Shown: positions 18,773-27,382 of the stretch, piece after piece
Position numbering within the stretch: position 1 is the stretch's first letter
How the letters are laid out: each line of letters opens with the position of its first letter
From: Thermoleophilaceae bacterium
GTDB lineage: Bacteria; Actinomycetota; Thermoleophilia; Solirubrobacterales; Thermoleophilaceae
Length of the DNA stretch: 64,000 nucleotides
Direction of reading: 5' to 3'
Assembly (NCBI GenBank): GCA_030447725.1
Contig: JAUJOQ010000006.1
Coordinates: 32,639-96,638, forward strand
Program-made: the position numbers and the translations under genes
Notes under the pieces: model-generated
What the model was told of the DNA's origin: nothing
Seen by the model: the letters and a program-made list of their open reading frames with translations, nothing else
Databases searched by the model: none

Positions 18773-18885
18773 GGCAGCGGTCGACCACCGGGTCCACCAG
18801 GACAGCGCGCTCGGCGGCGGTCAGGGGGTCGGGTTCGCCGAGTGCCCAGAGGGCGACGTGGGCCGACGCTGCGGCCTCCTGACGG
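18720..18885 (-). pseudogene. Remnant of VapC-like PIN-domain toxin
   Basis: On the minus strand one frame reads SAHVALWALGEPDPLTAAER and AVLVDPVVD; after a one-base shift near 18765 the next frame continues VSFWEAAIKRQAGRL. Together these match the first half of VapC PIN toxins (LLDTHVALWW...., then SLWEIAIKxxxGRL). The first catalytic aspartate (LDTH) is replaced by SAH, no intact start exists, and the C-terminal half cannot be followed. No antitoxin is visible upstream. A dead toxin-antitoxin locus is the best reading. Confidence 0.5.
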
Positions 18886-18992
18886 CTTCTTCCATGAAAT
18901 CCGGCGGAGATCCCGACGCGAAACTTTCCCCTACTGGTTGCTGGTGGCTACGGCGTTGCAGCGCTCAAGCGGTGACTCGCGATGACGGGTGC

Positions 18993-19637
18993 TCAACGGA
19001 CGACGCAGGCTGCGGGCACGAAGAACCAGTTGGAGGGGTAGTTACCGGTCTCGCCGAGCTCGGGATCCCGGACCATTATGGCGTCGTTACCCGTTCGGGC
19101 GAGATACCTCTTCTTAACCGGCCTGGGCTTCCTCAACACGTCGCCCATCGGCCGGATGAGCTGGGTCGAGGCGAGCCAAGGCAAGGCATTGGCGTAGCGC
19201 CGGGTCGAGCCTCCGCAGGCACGCGGATCGAGCGTCGCATTGACGCCGTCCGTACCATTCGCGCTATCCCAGATGGTCCGTGGGGCGAACGAGTAGGTGC
19301 CCACCTCTTGTCGGGGCGGACCGCAACGGTCCGTGCTGGTGGGCGTACCGCCCGCGGGCAGGTTGCCGCTGTAGACCCACACGCAGCCGCGGATGTCACC
19401 GCCCAGCCAGCCCCAGCGCCAGCTACGGTACGCCGGGCCGTAGGCGATGAAAGTCCAGTCTTCGAAGTAGTTGCCCACTACGTACAGCCCGTGCGGATAG
19501 GACCAACGCGCGGTACCGCTCTCTACCCCCGATGGAAACTCAACCTTCTTGATCAGACCCGCGCTGGCCGCGCTTGGCGCAAGCAACGCCACCGCCACCG
19601 CAATAAAGAGCCCCAGAAAGGTCGATCGAGATTGCAT
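18993..19637 (-). CDS. Secreted tryptophan-rich protein, unknown
   Basis: 214 residues with a classical signal peptide (hydrophobic core, cleavage near SAASA-GL). The mature part is rich in Trp, Tyr and Gly (SWRWGWLGGDIRGCVWVYSG) and has four cysteines (GC, RC, AC and a penultimate-region AC) that could form two disulfides. I do not recognise the family. The ATG at 19637 is preceded by GGAGGG, which decides the start over an upstream ATG at 19736. It is an orphan within the accessory stretch. Confidence 0.65.
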   Translation of the reverse strand: MQSRSTFLGLFIAVAVALLAPSAASAGLIKKVEFPSGVESGTARWSYPHGLYVVGNYFEDWTFIAYGPAYRSWRWGWLGGDIRGCVWVYSGNLPAGGTPTSTDRCGPPRQEVGTYSFAPRTIWDSANGTDGVNATLDPRACGGSTRRYANALPWLASTQLIRPMGDVLRKPRPVKKRYLARTGNDAIMVRDPELGETGNYPSNWFFVPAACVVR

Positions 19638-19940
19638 GTCCCTCCGTGTAATTGGTTCCCGGCATTCGTACCCACATCCATCAAGGATGATGTGTCTGTG
19701 GCGTGAACTGTCCCCGCTTGCCCTCCTGGGCATCATGGGCGCACCGACTCTCGTGGTGCCTTCGCGGTGCTCGACAGGGTGCCGCTGCTCGGGGACACCC
19801 CTACCAGCGCCAGCGCCATGTAAACGTTTTTCGGCGAGATGGTCTTCGATTGCTTCTCAACGCCGCCGTTGTAAGACTCCGCGCGGCCAGCGTGTAGCCG
19901 GAAGGCCTGGCAGAACACAACTCAAGAGGGGGCCCTAGTC
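19638..19940. other. Gene-free stretch
   Basis: About 300 bases between the secreted protein gene and the subtilase gene. It holds the upstream region of both divergent genes and no coding region, RNA gene or repeat that I can support. It has some lower-GC patches around 19820-19860, where promoters are likely. Confidence 0.4.
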
Positions 19941-21104
19941 ATGCGGACGTACGTCGTTCTTCGCGACCGTCAGCGGATCACCGGCCCGTTCAGGGGCATC
20001 CGTGACCTTGGCCCCGAGAGCCGGGCGTTCGCTCCGCCGGAGCCCGTGATCGAGATGGAGGATGTCGACCCGAAGGGCAGGGCGGAGCTTCTGAGGGACC
20101 CTGAGGTTCTCGCGATCGCCCCCGAGATGCCGATTCGGCTGATCGAGCCGCGGGCTGAGGAGGACGCCTCGAACGCCGAGGCGTGGGGAATCGCCGCGGT
20201 GGGAGCTGACAAGTCGCCGTTCACCGGTGCCGAGAACGTCGTAGCGGTCCTCGACACCGGGATCGACAGCTCCCACCCCGCGTTTGAGGGAGTGACGCTC
20301 GTCGAGGAGGACTTCTCCGGAAGCGGCGTCGGCGATCGCCAGGGCCATGGGACTCATTGCGCCGGCACCATCTTCGGTCGCGACGTCGAAGGCAAGCGGA
20401 TCGGAGTCGCCCGAGGCGTATCAAGGGCATTGATCGGCAAGGTCCTCAACGATGACGGCGGCGGCGGCTCGCAGATGGTGTTCCGCGGGATCCGCTGGGC
20501 GGTCGAGCAGGACGCGAACGTCATCTCGATGTCGCTCGGGTTCGACTTCCCGGGTCTCGTGCGACAGCTGACCGATGGCGGCTGGCCGGCCGACCTCGCG
20601 ACCTCGAGTGCGCTCGAGGCCTACCGCGGCAACCTGCGCATGTTCGACGCGCTCATGGGCGTGGTGCGCGCGGAGGAGTCGTTTGGAGCCGGCACGGTCG
20701 TAGTCGCGGCCGCGGGCAACGAGAGCCGTCGCGACATTGACCCGACTTACGAGATCGCGGCGTCGCTTCCGGCGGCGGCAGAGGGCGTCGTATCCGTCGG
20801 CGCGGTCGACCAGACGATGAAGATCGCCCCCTTCTCGAACACCTTCCCGCGCATCTGCGCACCGGGGGTTGGCGTCGAGTCCGCCAAGGTGGGCGGCGGC
20901 ACAAGGCTCCTTAGCGGGACGAGCATGGCGTGCCCGCACGTGGCGGGCGTCGCCGCGCTGTGGTGGGAGCAGGTTCGCAGCGCAGGTTTGCCGGCCAGAG
21001 CCGAGACGGTTGTCGCCAAGGCGCTGGCGTCGGCGCGCCTCGACGTCTTCGGCACGGACGTCGATCCCGCCGACCGGGGGGTAGGGCTTGTGACCGCACC
21101 TTGA
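19941..21104 (+). CDS. S8 subtilisin-family protease without signal peptide
   Basis: 387 residues with a complete subtilase core: D in VAVLDTGIDSSHP, H in GHGTHCAGTIFG, oxyanion N in VVAAAGNES and S in LSGTSMACPHVAG. The N-terminal 80 or so residues (RTYVVLRDRQR, EVLAIAPEMPIRLIEP) look like an inhibitor-type propeptide, but no signal sequence precedes them. It may act in the cytoplasm, be released by another route, or be processed in place. It differs from the clearly secreted subtilase at 25679. No partner gene is adjacent. Confidence 0.85.
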   Translation: MRTYVVLRDRQRITGPFRGIRDLGPESRAFAPPEPVIEMEDVDPKGRAELLRDPEVLAIAPEMPIRLIEPRAEEDASNAEAWGIAAVGADKSPFTGAENVVAVLDTGIDSSHPAFEGVTLVEEDFSGSGVGDRQGHGTHCAGTIFGRDVEGKRIGVARGVSRALIGKVLNDDGGGGSQMVFRGIRWAVEQDANVISMSLGFDFPGLVRQLTDGGWPADLATSSALEAYRGNLRMFDALMGVVRAEESFGAGTVVVAAAGNESRRDIDPTYEIAASLPAAAEGVVSVGAVDQTMKIAPFSNTFPRICAPGVGVESAKVGGGTRLLSGTSMACPHVAGVAALWWEQVRSAGLPARAETVVAKALASARLDVFGTDVDPADRGVGLVTAP

Positions 21105-21308
21105 CATCCGCGCCCAGGGTTTTCTGCAAAGAGCGGAATGTTCTCCACCGGGCAGTTGACGGCCCCAGGGCGCTTTGGTTGAGTGACCCCAGAGGCGTGG
21201 ACCCAAGCGCGAAGAGCGAGGCCCTGAGGTGTGAGGCCCGCCGCGATGCCCCTGAGACCTCGGTCGAAGGTGGCGCGCTCCTCAAGCGCGACGGTCCGCG
21301 TCTCTTTT

Positions 21309-21932
21309 TCATTGCGCGAGCGCCGAGTCGATCTCGGCCCGTGCCTGTTCGGTGGTCTCGAACATGACCGCCGTCATGCCCAGCTGACGGGCGGTTTCGC
21401 AGTTGACCTCGATGTCGTCGACGAAGATGCAGTCGACCGGCTCGAGGCCCCCGCCCAGCCGCTCGACGGTGAGCGCGTAGATCTCCGGCTCGGGCTTGCG
21501 CACGCCCACGAACGCGGAGTCGACCACCACCTCGAAGATGTCGTCGATCTCGGGCAGCAGCGGGCGCCAGCGGGGCTCCCACTCGCGCACGTTGTTGGTC
21601 AGCAGCGCCATCCGCAGGCCACGTGCGCGCAGGTCTGCCATGAAGCCGATCATCTCGTGGTTGCGCTCGAGGTGCTCGAAGTAGACGTCGAGCATCCCGT
21701 CGATCGAGAGGTCGTCGTCCAGCTCGGCGTCCAGCCTGCGCAGGAACTCCTCCTGGGCGATCTCGCCCTTCTCGAGCACGAACAGTGGATGCTCGCCGTG
21801 ACGTTCCGTGGCCGCCGCCATCGCGGTGCCGAGATCCGCGAGCCCGATTCCCGACTCGCGCTGCCAGGCGGCGAAGGAGTTGCCGAGCGGGGTGGTCAGG
21901 ACCCCGCCGAAGTCGCTGATCAAGGCCTTCAC
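21309..21932 (-). CDS. HAD-superfamily hydrolase
   Basis: 207 residues. Motif I is ISDFGGVLTT with the nucleophile aspartate and a DxG rather than DxD spacing, as in the epoxide-hydrolase/YihX-like HAD group. Motif II is LLTNNV, motif III lysine in VRKPEPEIY, and motif IV FVDDIEVN. A helical cap lies between I and II. It is probably a phosphatase or dehalogenase-like enzyme with unknown substrate. The GTG start at 21932 removes a long N-terminal extension that is only translation of the repeat cluster lying directly upstream. Confidence 0.85.
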   Translation of the reverse strand: MKALISDFGGVLTTPLGNSFAAWQRESGIGLADLGTAMAAATERHGEHPLFVLEKGEIAQEEFLRRLDAELDDDLSIDGMLDVYFEHLERNHEMIGFMADLRARGLRMALLTNNVREWEPRWRPLLPEIDDIFEVVVDSAFVGVRKPEPEIYALTVERLGGGLEPVDCIFVDDIEVNCETARQLGMTAVMFETTEQARAEIDSALAQ

Positions 21933-21944
21933 CTCGGACCCTGG

Positions 21945-22087
21945 GAGGAGCGCAGCCGGAACGCCGTGCGAGGAGGAGCGCAGCCGGAACGCCGTGCGAG
22001 GAGCGCAGCCGGAACGTTGTTCCGGCGAGCACCGCAGCGTGGGCTCTCCGGCGGGCACCGCAGCGTAGGCTCTCCGGCGAGCACCGG
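21945..22087 (-). repeat. Palindromic element cluster, copy C
   Basis: The core is GAGGAGCGCA, stem GCCGGAAC / GTTCCGGC with loop GTT, then GAGCACC (21998-22033), the reverse orientation of copies A and B. Upstream are two further left half-elements (GAGGAGCGCAGCCGGAAC at 21945 and 21973). Downstream, right half-elements recur with a 26-base step (TCCGGCGAGCACCGCAGCG at 22021, similar at 22047 and 22073). The cluster fills the space between the HAD gene and the gene at 22099. Confidence 0.8.
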
Positions 22088-22098
22088 ACCTTCCCCTC

Positions 22099-22803
22099 TC
22101 ACGCGGCGGCCGGCTCCGAGCGCACCCACAGCTCGTAGGCCCCGGCGCCCTCGCGTTCCTGCATACGCCAGTGAAAGATCGCCGCGTGCACGTCGAGGCC
22201 CTCGAGGCTCAGGGACGAGCCCGCCACGACAGTGCCGGAGCCCCGGCGGGGGAACTCCTCTCCCGGCAGCCACACCTCGAGGCCGGCGCTGCGCTGGCGC
22301 CCGTCGCCGTCGTAGACGGTCGAGATCCGAACGTCCTCCACGGCCAGCGGCTCGCCGTCGGCGAGCAGCCAGCCCACCACCTGCTCCTCGTCGTGACCGG
22401 GCGCCCCTCTCGGTCGCCGAGCGAGAGCGAGGAAGGCGTGCTGGGAGTCGAAGATCGCCGAGATGCTGCGCAGGACGTCCAGCTCCTCCCACGCGGGGGG
22501 GACGTGCGTCTCGGCGACGGTGCCGAGACAGTCGACCGGCTGGCTGCCAACCCGTCCGGTCACGCGACAGAGGTGCGCCGCCGTGCCCGGCAGCCGAACC
22601 GGCGCGACCAGCGGCTCCAGCGCCAGTGAGAACGCCTCATCCAGCTCCGCCTGCCAACCGTTGGCGGTGAGCTCTACTCTCGGCCCCTCGGGCAGCACCT
22701 TCGAGCTCGACCCCTCGAACAGGAGCGTGGCGCCCGTGCGGGTGCTCCCGTGTAGCCCGTGCTCGGGATCGAAGAAGGCGACGGATACGGCGGGCTCGCT
22801 CAC
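22099..22803 (-). CDS. Hypothetical protein, beta-rich
   Basis: 234 residues without signal peptide or membrane segment. The sequence starts SEPAVSVAFFDPEHGLHG and looks beta-rich, like lipocalin-type or hydroxyneurosporene-synthase-like folds (two related halves, each with a GxxW or HxxF element). This fold guess is weak and I assign no function. The GTG start at 22803 overlaps the fxsA stop as GTGA, so it is translated as part of an operon with that gene. Confidence 0.65.
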   Translation of the reverse strand: MSEPAVSVAFFDPEHGLHGSTRTGATLLFEGSSSKVLPEGPRVELTANGWQAELDEAFSLALEPLVAPVRLPGTAAHLCRVTGRVGSQPVDCLGTVAETHVPPAWEELDVLRSISAIFDSQHAFLALARRPRGAPGHDEEQVVGWLLADGEPLAVEDVRISTVYDGDGRQRSAGLEVWLPGEEFPRRGSGTVVAGSSLSLEGLDVHAAIFHWRMQEREGAGAYELWVRSEPAAA

Positions 22804-23279
22804 TGCCCGAGACGCGGTGGAGGTGTCGGGCGCTGCTCCGACGCGGTCCCTTCGACGTCGGGGTCTGGAGGCCGGGGCGGACGGTCGCCGGCCCCGCTCT
22901 GCGCGACCCGCGCCGCCACCCGGTCCGCCAGCCGTCTGCGCACCATCCTCAACAGGAGCGCGCGGGTGGGCGGCAGCAGCAGGGCCAAGCCGACGACGTC
23001 GGTGATGAAGCCCGGCGTGATCAGGAAAGCGGCGCCGAAGATCACCGCCACGCCATCCTGGACCTCGCGGTGGGGCATGCGGCCGCTGGCCATGGCCTCG
23101 TTGAAGCGCCGCCAAACCGTGCGCCCCTGGGTGCGCAGGAGCACCGATCCGAGCACGGAGTCGGCGGCAAGCAGCAGGAGAGTCGGAAGGATGCCGATCG
23201 AGTCGCCCACCTGGTAGATCAGGTACAGCTCCGCGATCGGAAGCAGGACGAAAAGGGCGACGAGACCCACCAGTGGCAT
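22800..23279 (-). CDS. fxsA: FxsA family membrane protein
   Basis: 159 residues with three to four membrane helices: LVGLVALFVLLPIAELYLIY, ILPTLLLLAADSVLGS, and AVIFGAAFLITPGFITDVVG, followed by a cytosolic proline/arginine-rich tail. The glycine/proline pattern around TPGFITDV is diagnostic of FxsA, a protein named for F-exclusion of phage T7; its normal role is unknown. The ATG at 23279 is divergent from the Fe-S assembly gene at 23313. Confidence 0.88.
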   Translation of the reverse strand: MPLVGLVALFVLLPIAELYLIYQVGDSIGILPTLLLLAADSVLGSVLLRTQGRTVWRRFNEAMASGRMPHREVQDGVAVIFGAAFLITPGFITDVVGLALLLPPTRALLLRMVRRRLADRVAARVAQSGAGDRPPRPPDPDVEGTASEQRPTPPPRLGQ

Positions 23280-23312
23280 TCGCTCAACCCTATAGGGGCT
23301 AATATCGGTCCC

Positions 23313-23618
23313 ATGGCCCAAGAAGTCACCGTCGACGACGTCCAGGAAGCCCTCGAGAACGTGATCGATCCAGAGCTGGGCCTCGACTTCGTGGAGCTGG
23401 GCCTGGTGTATGACATCGACGTGAACGGCGACGAGGTCTTCATCACCTTCTCGCTCACGTCGCCGGGATGTCCCATCGGCCCGCAGGTCTCCGAGCAGAT
23501 GGAGGAGTTCGTCGGCGAGCTCGAGGGTGTCTCGAAGGTCCATCCCAACATGACCTTCACGCCGGCCTGGACTCCGGACCTGATGTCCGAGGACGCCAAG
23601 TTCGCGCTCGGCTACTGA
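23313..23618 (+). CDS. MIP18/DUF59 Fe-S assembly protein (SufT-like)
   Basis: 101 residues covering exactly one MIP18 (DUF59) domain: the N-terminal EALENVIDPELGLDFVELGLVYDI, then FSLTSPGCPIGP with the conserved cysteine of the family. Such proteins help mature Fe-S proteins and are often found with Suf systems, as SufT. Here the gene stands apart from the suf operon by more than 12 kb. The ATG at 23313 is clear. Confidence 0.85.
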   Translation: MAQEVTVDDVQEALENVIDPELGLDFVELGLVYDIDVNGDEVFITFSLTSPGCPIGPQVSEQMEEFVGELEGVSKVHPNMTFTPAWTPDLMSEDAKFALGY

Positions 23619-23705
23619 CAACCCGCGCGTCACTCGTACTGCTGCGGCGCGAACCCTGAGCCGGTAGATTCCGCGACTCGGGGGTGGGGGCTTCGAGGCA
23701 CGGCG

Positions 23706-24773
23706 ATGCGAGGACTCCACATAGCCGAAGAGCGACGCTTGGCGGGTCGGCTTGCGGCTGCCCTCTACCTCACCGGTGGCGTGACCGGGATGCTGCTGCT
23801 CGTGATGCCGGGCGTGGACGTCTCACACCCGGCGGTGCTCCTCGTCGTGGCCGGGGTCGGCCTGCTATGGGGGGTTCTAGCACTCGCGGTCGTGCCCTGG
23901 GAGCGCAGCCCTCCGCTGGTGTCGCACCTGTCGTCGTTCATGGGCTTCCCCATCACGGCGGTCTTCATGGCGGCGACCGGCGGGGCCTCTTCTCCCGCGC
24001 GCTTCTACCTGCTGTTCATCGTCTTCTACTGCGCTTGGTTCTACCCGGCCCGCGAGGCGGCCGTGTACCTGGGGCTGTGCATGGTCGTGCACAGCCTTCC
24101 CCTGCTCTATGAAGCGGACCCCGTCGGCGGAGGGTTTCTGGCGGAGCTGATGGTGATCGTGCCCACCTACGGTGTCCTCGGCGTCTTGATTCTGGCCTCG
24201 AAGTCGCTGCTGGTGCGCCTGCGAGAGGAGTCGGATGTGCTCTCGCTCACCGACCCGCTGACCGGAGTGGCCAACCGGAGAGCCTTCGAGGCCGCCTTGA
24301 AGCGCCAGGTGGGCGGAAGCCGTGCCGCCGATGCGACCGGGCTGCTGTTCGTCGACCTCGATGACTTCAAGCCCGCCAACACGCTGTTCGGTCACGCGGG
24401 GGGAGACGCCGTGCTGTGTCATGCCGCCGAAGCCCTGCGCGAGGCGGCGCGCGGCAATGATCTCGTGGCGCGGCTCGGCGGAGACGAGTTCGCCATCATC
24501 GTGCGCGGGGTCACCGAGGACGGCATGCGCCACGTGGCCGACCGTGTGCTGCGCTGTGTCCAGAGCGCGGATCAGGATATGCAGCTGCCGGGCTTCCGGT
24601 TGAGCGTGAGCATCGGCTGGGCGGTGTATCCCCAGCACGCGGCCACCTCCGAGGAGCTGCTCGAGCACGCCGACTTCGCCCTCAGCGGCGCCAAGGCATC
24701 GGGCAAGGGCCGCTGGCAGGCGGCCGTTCCGAAGCAGGCGGCCGTCGGGAAGCCGGCGACCTCGGCTCGCTGA
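23706..24773 (+). CDS. Membrane diguanylate cyclase (GGDEF)
   Basis: 355 residues: an N-terminal membrane region of about five or six helices (to about residue 165), a short coil (RLREESDVL) and a GGDEF domain (about 175-340). The active loop is RLGGDEFAII, so c-di-GMP synthesis is plausible. The nucleotide-binding motif usually spelled FKxxNDxxGH here reads FKPANTLFGH, with Asp replaced by Thr, which could reduce activity. No inhibitory RxxD site is obvious. It is the only c-di-GMP enzyme in the window. Confidence 0.88.
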   Translation: MRGLHIAEERRLAGRLAAALYLTGGVTGMLLLVMPGVDVSHPAVLLVVAGVGLLWGVLALAVVPWERSPPLVSHLSSFMGFPITAVFMAATGGASSPARFYLLFIVFYCAWFYPAREAAVYLGLCMVVHSLPLLYEADPVGGGFLAELMVIVPTYGVLGVLILASKSLLVRLREESDVLSLTDPLTGVANRRAFEAALKRQVGGSRAADATGLLFVDLDDFKPANTLFGHAGGDAVLCHAAEALREAARGNDLVARLGGDEFAIIVRGVTEDGMRHVADRVLRCVQSADQDMQLPGFRLSVSIGWAVYPQHAATSEELLEHADFALSGAKASGKGRWQAAVPKQAAVGKPATSAR

Positions 24774-24805
24774 GCGTTGCACGGGCCCTGTTCATACTTG
24801 CCGGT

Positions 24806-25591
24806 GTGCCACGGCTGCGGCTGCTGACCCACTCGCTGCCGGATGACCCCGCCCTCGATACGGCGGTGTCGCGCGCCCTGATGCTTCGGGTGGCGGCCGG
24901 TGAGCTGCCCGAGACACTGCGCATCGCCCGACCGGGCTCGATCGTCGCCTTCGGCAAGCGCGACGTGGTGGACGCGGGATATCCGAGCGCGGTGCGGGCG
25001 GCCCGCGAGCGGGGCTTCGAGGCCATCGAACGCCTGGCCGGAGGGCGCGCCGCGGTCTTCCACGACGACACGATCGCCTTCGCGCACGCGCTGCCAGAAC
25101 TCGATCCCCGCGGCGGGATCACGCGGCGCTTCGACGCCACCGCCGCGCTGGTGGCCGGGGCCCTCGGCCGCCTCGGGGTCGACGCCCGGGTGGGCGAGGT
25201 TGCCGGCGAGTACTGCCCCGGGGGCCACAGCGTGAGCGTGGGAGGCATCCGCAAGCTGATGGGTGTGGGCCAGCGGCTCGTGGCCGGCGGCGTCCACGTG
25301 GGAGGGGTGATCGTGGTCGATGGCGCGGAGCGCGTCCGAGAGGTGCTCGTCCCGGTGTACGAAGCGCTGAGCCTTGACTGGCGTCCCGAGACCACGGGCA
25401 GCGTGGCGGAGGAGGCGCCCGGGGCATCCTGGGACGACGTGGTGCAAGCGCTGCTAGCAGAGTACGGAAGCCGCTACGAGCTGGAGCCCGTCCAGTTGGA
25501 CGTCGATACGCTCGACCTGGCGCGTCGCCTGGCGCCTGAGCATCTGTCGCCTGTCGCTCGAGGCACTCCGGCTGCCACCCAGCCGCGCTAG
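24806..25591 (+). CDS. Lipoate-protein ligase / octanoyltransferase family
   Basis: 261 residues of the LplA/LipM/BirA fold: LAGGRAAVFHDD (the RxxGGGxVxHD-type motif), EYCPGGHSVSVGG with a cysteine, and IRKLMGVGQR with the conserved lysine. It attaches lipoate or octanoate to lipoyl domains of dehydrogenase complexes. The cysteine motif could point to a transferase of LipM type, but lysine and context allow a ligase. A GTG start at 24806 follows the cyclase gene by 32 bases. Confidence 0.8.
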   Translation: MPRLRLLTHSLPDDPALDTAVSRALMLRVAAGELPETLRIARPGSIVAFGKRDVVDAGYPSAVRAARERGFEAIERLAGGRAAVFHDDTIAFAHALPELDPRGGITRRFDATAALVAGALGRLGVDARVGEVAGEYCPGGHSVSVGGIRKLMGVGQRLVAGGVHVGGVIVVDGAERVREVLVPVYEALSLDWRPETTGSVAEEAPGASWDDVVQALLAEYGSRYELEPVQLDVDTLDLARRLAPEHLSPVARGTPAATQPR

Positions 25592-25678
25592 AGGGTCCCT
25601 CGTCCGCCTGCTCCTCTCCCGGGCGCCAAGATCGCAGCAGCTGCACCCTCGGGGCTCGGGACCTGTTGGAATGTCGGG

Positions 25679-27319
25679 ATGCGCATCGCCTTTACCGCCG
25701 TCGCAGTCCTCTGCTCCCTCGCGCTGCTCGCAGTCGCCCCTGCACACGCCGCCCAGCCCACGGGGCGCTACCTCGTCGTATTCGACGAGCCGCAGACTGC
25801 GCGCTCCTCGTCCCTGGTCTCGGCGGTGCTGGCGCGTACCGGCGTCGTCCGCGCCGGCCGGGGGGTGCCGGAGTTGGGGATCGCGACCGTGAGGGGCAAC
25901 CAGGCCGCTCTTTCGCGGCTGCGGCGCGACCGGACGGTGGAGAGCGTCTCGGTGGAATGGGCGCGGGACCTGCGGCGCGCACCGAACGATCCCGCGCTCT
26001 CCACGCCCGAGACCACCACGGACGGGGTTCCCCCCGGCACGCCGATTCAGTGGGCGCTGGCCCGCGAGAACTTTCCGGCGGCATGGGACGTGACCACCGG
26101 GGAGGGCGCGCTGGTCGCGGTGATCGACTCGGGCGTGGACGGCGACCATCCCGAGCTGGCCGGCAAGATCGCCTCCGCGGACGGCGCGGGCGCCGCGAAC
26201 CCGCTCACCGACACCGACGGTCACGGAACCCACGTCGCCGGCCTGGCGTGCGCGGGAACCGACAACGGGATTGGCATCGCAGGCGCGGGATGGGGCTGTC
26301 GGCTGGCGATCGTCAAGGTCGGGTCGACCACCTTCGGGGGCATTCGCGACGAGGACATCATCGACGGCATCCGCAGGGCCACCGAGCGCGGCGCGCAAGC
26401 GATCAACATGAGCTTTGGCGGTGGCGCCACCAACGAAGCGTTGCGTGAGGCGATCGAGTTCGCCGTGTCCCGGGATGTGGTGCTCGTGGCCGCCGCGTCC
26501 AACGACCCAACCGACAACCAGGGCGCTCCTGCCGTGGAGCTGCAACCGGGCGACGGACCGGTGCTCGAGGCGGGGCGGGGGCTGGTGGTCACCGCGGCCG
26601 GGTTCAACGACAGACGTGCCGGCACGGGGTTCGGACCGCAGATCTCACTGGCCGCCTACGGATTCTTCGGCGGCCCGAGCGCCCCGCCTGGCCTGGTGTC
26701 GACCTTTCCCGGCAACTCGACCTCGCTGGACGGCGGCCTCTTCGGGGGCTGCGAGTGTCGCCGCGAGCTGCGCGGCGACAGCCGCTACGCCTACCTCGCC
26801 GGCACCTCGATGGCGACGCCGCAGGTCACCGCCCTGGCTGCGCTGGTGGCCGACCTCAACCCGTTCCTCACGCTGCGCGACAAGCTGACGTTGATCAAGG
26901 CCAGCGCGCGCGGAGGTGGCGCCTGGAACCCCGATCTGGGCTGGGGGATCATCGACGCCGGTCGCGCTGTGGACGCCGCCCGCAGGGTCGATCGCGTGCC
27001 GCCCTCCTCGAGCGCGCGCGCCAGGCGACGGGTGCGGCTGCGCCCCGGAGCGCGACGCGCCCAGGTGCGGCTGCGCTGGGCGGGCTCCGACCCCGGCGGC
27101 GCCCCCGGGCTGATCGGCTCTGGGGTAGCGAGCTACGACGTCTACGCGAGACGCGGCGCCGGGCGGGAGCGCCGCCTGCTCACAGCCACCCGACCCGGCT
27201 CGAAGCGTCTGCGCCTGCGGCCCGGCGTGTACCGCTTCTTCACCCGCGCCCGCGACGTGGCGGGCAACCTGGAGGCCGGACCCCCGCGGCCCGATGTGCG
27301 GGTAGTGGTCAAGCGCTAG
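25679..27319 (+). CDS. Secreted S8 subtilisin-family protease
   Basis: 546 residues with a signal peptide (cleavage near AHA-AQ), an inhibitor-I9-like propeptide (to about 105), and a subtilase domain with D in VIDSGVDGDHPE, H in GHGTHVAGLA, N in AAASNDP, and S in AGTSMATPQV. The catalytic domain is followed by a basic linker and a beta-sandwich C-terminal module (residues about 450-546; KRLRLRPGVYRFFTRARD) that may bind substrate or surface. It is probably an extracellular degradative protease. The neighbour is an M28 peptidase in the same orientation. Confidence 0.92.
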   Translation: MRIAFTAVAVLCSLALLAVAPAHAAQPTGRYLVVFDEPQTARSSSLVSAVLARTGVVRAGRGVPELGIATVRGNQAALSRLRRDRTVESVSVEWARDLRRAPNDPALSTPETTTDGVPPGTPIQWALARENFPAAWDVTTGEGALVAVIDSGVDGDHPELAGKIASADGAGAANPLTDTDGHGTHVAGLACAGTDNGIGIAGAGWGCRLAIVKVGSTTFGGIRDEDIIDGIRRATERGAQAINMSFGGGATNEALREAIEFAVSRDVVLVAAASNDPTDNQGAPAVELQPGDGPVLEAGRGLVVTAAGFNDRRAGTGFGPQISLAAYGFFGGPSAPPGLVSTFPGNSTSLDGGLFGGCECRRELRGDSRYAYLAGTSMATPQVTALAALVADLNPFLTLRDKLTLIKASARGGGAWNPDLGWGIIDAGRAVDAARRVDRVPPSSSARARRRVRLRPGARRAQVRLRWAGSDPGGAPGLIGSGVASYDVYARRGAGRERRLLTATRPGSKRLRLRPGVYRFFTRARDVAGNLEAGPPRPDVRVVVKR

Positions 27320-27382
27320 AACCTTCGAGCTGTGAGGGCGAAGAGTCCCCGGCTCTGTCGACTCTTCCTTCACAATGGAGGA

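Noticed and set aside
21105..21308. Possible small gene between the subtilase and HAD genes
   Set aside because: Short frames only, no ribosome binding site, and no recognisable peptide in either direction.
21932..22058. N-terminal extension of the HAD hydrolase (SPEQRSGCAP and similar)
   Set aside because: The extra residues are translation of the repeat cluster; the fold begins at the GTG at 21932.
21945..22087. CRISPR array
   Set aside because: Units of 25-28 bases touch each other with no unique spacers, and no cas genes are present.
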